Shown one piece after another: positions 62,046 through 64,000 of a DNA stretch of 64,000 nt; within the stretch, counting starts at the first letter, position 1, and each line of letters opens with the position of its first letter. The notes under the pieces are model-generated. The model worked only from the letters and a program-made list of their open reading frames with translations, searched no databases and had not been told where the DNA came from. The translations under genes and the position numbers were made by a program. The DNA is from Riptortus pedestris. Taxonomy: Eukaryota; Arthropoda; Insecta; Hemiptera; Alydidae. The stretch spans positions 129,109,501 to 129,173,500 of the forward strand of contig CM032228.1 of the NCBI GenBank assembly GCA_019009955.1. Reading direction: 5' to 3'.

Positions 62046-62237
62046 GTATTAACTTGTAAACAGGAAGAAGGAACTGAAGTATTCAGGTTCTGAGGGAGTT
62101 CTATGAAGGCTTAGACATTTTAGTTTAATTATAATGAAAAATATTATTGAGACCCTAAATGTACTTATGACAAGAATCATGGAAATCAACAAGAACTCTT
62201 GAGTGAACAATTACTGAACTTATGAATGCCTACATTT

Positions 62238-62735
62238 TTAGCAGGTTTTCCTTCAGGGAAATCAGCTATTGGGGTTATAACAAGATTTTCAGGTCCATCA
62301 ATACTGCCCAGGAGATGACAAAAATGAGGTCTGTTCATCATATGTAATAGTTATATAGATGGTCTCATCTCACCACATATTTTATATTTCTAAGAAACAA
62401 TCTGTTAAATAGAAGTGGGGGTATAAAGAAAGCTGAAAACATAAAAGTTCAAATAACTCGCTTAATATTCGAGCTAAGAAAAATATATAGTAGAGCATCA
62501 ATAATTTAACAAAAGTCGACTGTAACAGCTTTTGATTCAACTCATAATAATGAAGATATAATGATTTTTCACATATCATTCACACAACATATTTGTAAGT
62601 ACCTCGCACAGTAAAAATTCAATGAAAACAACATTTGATATTTAAGCTTCCAATAAACTAGTTCATGTTATAACAGCTTATTGTTAATATGAAATGATTA
62701 GGAGAGGGTGATTGATTACTGTAGGGTGAAAACTA
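62238..62735. mobile_element. Mixed family A fragments
   Basis: 62238-62345 is a minus 3' end (GCAGGTTTTCCTTCAGGGAA, CCAGGAGATGACAAAAATGA). 62395-62735 reads like plus-oriented body. Probably two fragments. Confidence 0.5.
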
Positions 62736-62739
62736 AAAA

Positions 62740-63191
62740 AGTCAGTCACGCAGGGGCTGCGTAAACTAAGCAGATTTCCCACGTGAAGTTTTACAATACA
62801 GAAATTTCACGAAAGCCGAGCAGTTAATGAAACGGCCGAACTAGCTTTTGGCGGCCAAGTCACTTTGTCCGTTAGCCGCCCAGATTTCATAAAAATGCAA
62901 ATATCTCGGTTAATATTCAAGATAGAGAATAAATGTATATAGCAATATTTATAGTAAATTTAATTTGCAATAGGATTGATTCTGTTTTTTTTTCCCCACA
63001 ATTTTTCGATCCGACGTATAGTAATGGAGATATTCCGAATTTTCGAAAATCCTTCCCTCTAAACCCCCCTCTCCCACTGGTCCGATTTCAGCCGTTAACG
63101 AACTTGATCTTTCCTTTTACATAAAACGACTAAATATCAAGTTTGGTAACGATCAAACAAAAATTGCGACCGCTAGAGCGGTAACAGACAA

Positions 63192-63222
<31 letters not shown>

Positions 63223-63351
63223 CAGTTCTTAACGGACCTCATTTTCGTCATCTACTAGGTAGGATCGATCGACATTTGAAGAAAAATTTCGAAAATTCCG
63301 TCATGAGTACAACCTCAATAGCTGATTTCCCTTAAGGGAAATCTGCTAAAA
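62740..63351 (+). mobile_element. Well preserved family A copy
   Basis: TCAGTCACGCAGGGGCTGCG to GGGAAATCTGCTAAAA, with (TA)n at 63191-63216. Very close to the 46.2 kb copy. Confidence 0.85.
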
Positions 63352-63737
63352 TGAAAGCACTTCAGATAATAAGCATGATAGAGAAGATACACATACATAT
63401 AACATTTACAGGCAATATATTTATAATAAAATTGGTCATATATAATTTTTCGATCCGATGAATAATAATAGACATATTTCAAATTTTCCAAATTCCCCTC
63501 CTCTCCTGTCCGATTTTAGCTGTTAACAAACTTGATCTTTAGTTTTATACAAAGCACTTAATATAATGTGCTTGGTATCGATCAATTTAAAATTGCTACC
63601 AGTAGTGCGATAACAGAAGAGTATATCGAAGTCATCTCCTTGGTAGGATTAATGGGTATTTAAGGAAATTTTTCTAAAATCACTTCATAAGTACAACCTC
63701 AATAGCTTATTTCCCTTCAGGGAATTCTGCTAAAAGT
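63352..63737 (+). mobile_element. Second family A copy, 5' truncated
   Basis: Follows the previous copy directly; body plus palindromic end CCCTTCAGGGAATTCTGCTA. More diverged, so older. Confidence 0.7.
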
Positions 63738-63892
63738 TTATATTTTGTTTTCTACATCAATTTTGATTTGTTTTCTTGACCCAACAAAACTAAACTTTTC
63801 AAAACTTCAACTGCAGTAATTATTTTTAGCATAAGTGAATAAACTGAGTCTAATTGGAACTGATTGATGTTAACTATATGTGTAAGATGTTG

Positions 63893-64000
63893 CTCTTAAT
63901 TTCATTTGGTTAACCAAGAGTCACAGTTTGATTCCGCCTGATTAATAGAAATGTATTTACTTACAAACTCATTAAATAATATCCTTAGACTAACCATGAA
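63893..64000 (+). mobile_element. tRNA-derived SINE, cut by the window
   Basis: Plus orientation, ACAGTTTGATTCCGCC B box and ACAAACTCATTAAATAATAT, running off the end. Confidence 0.65.

Overview
The window is AT-rich animal DNA, most likely from an arthropod. This rests on two intron-rich conserved genes, several mariner transposons, Penelope-like (PLE) remnants, a tRNA-derived SINE, a Gypsy-type LTR and many (TA)n tracts. I cannot name the species. There are no bacterial-style operons, CRISPR arrays, rRNA genes or functional tRNA genes.

Two host genes lie head to head, their start codons about 3.1 kb apart. On the minus strand, 24326 down to 1932, is a complete ATF2/ATF7-type bZIP factor in 12 coding exons. 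The exons sum to 1521 nt (506 aa plus stop), every phase joins, and human ATF2 is of similar length. It has the N-terminal zinc finger, a basic MAP-kinase docking stretch, the TPTP phospho-acceptor motif, the basic region, the leucine zipper and a tail. On the plus strand, from 27398 past 59739, is Ku70 (XRCC6), the DNA-end-binding subunit of non-homologous end joining. Fifteen exons (1815 nt, 605 codons, phase-consistent) cover the vWA-like domain, the Ku core barrel and the C-terminal arm. I could not find the C-terminal SAP exon, which probably lies beyond 64000.

The rest is mostly mobile DNA in introns and in the gap between the genes. 1-346: 3' end of a mariner. 6-7 kb: a repeat copy with a near-perfect hairpin. 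7.9-8.7 kb: a dead non-LTR reverse transcriptase. 12951-14270: a full-length mariner with one frameshift. 18-20.4 kb: PLE debris and a large hairpin. 22156-23186: a mariner lacking its middle. 25906-27242: a 1.3 kb foldback element carrying a nested insertion, just upstream of a perfect CRE (TGACGTCA) and the Ku70 start. 41578-42019: a long-TIR MITE. 43403-45955: a three-deep nest (family A, ACTAGC repeat, solo LTR). 58710-59245: a piggyBac-like MITE. 59.9-60.8 kb: a decayed hAT-like gene.

Two dispersed families dominate. Family A runs from a TC(C/T)GTCACGCAGGGG start to a palindromic GGGAAATCTGCTAAAA end and usually carries a (TA)n tract inside. The ACTAGC family starts ACTAGCTCAGATACCCGG and contains tandem units of about 300 bp. 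I match neither to a named family.

Biologically, a stress-kinase-responsive CRE-binding factor sits beside a DNA-repair gene whose upstream region holds the sequence such factors bind. This is suggestive, not proof of co-regulation.
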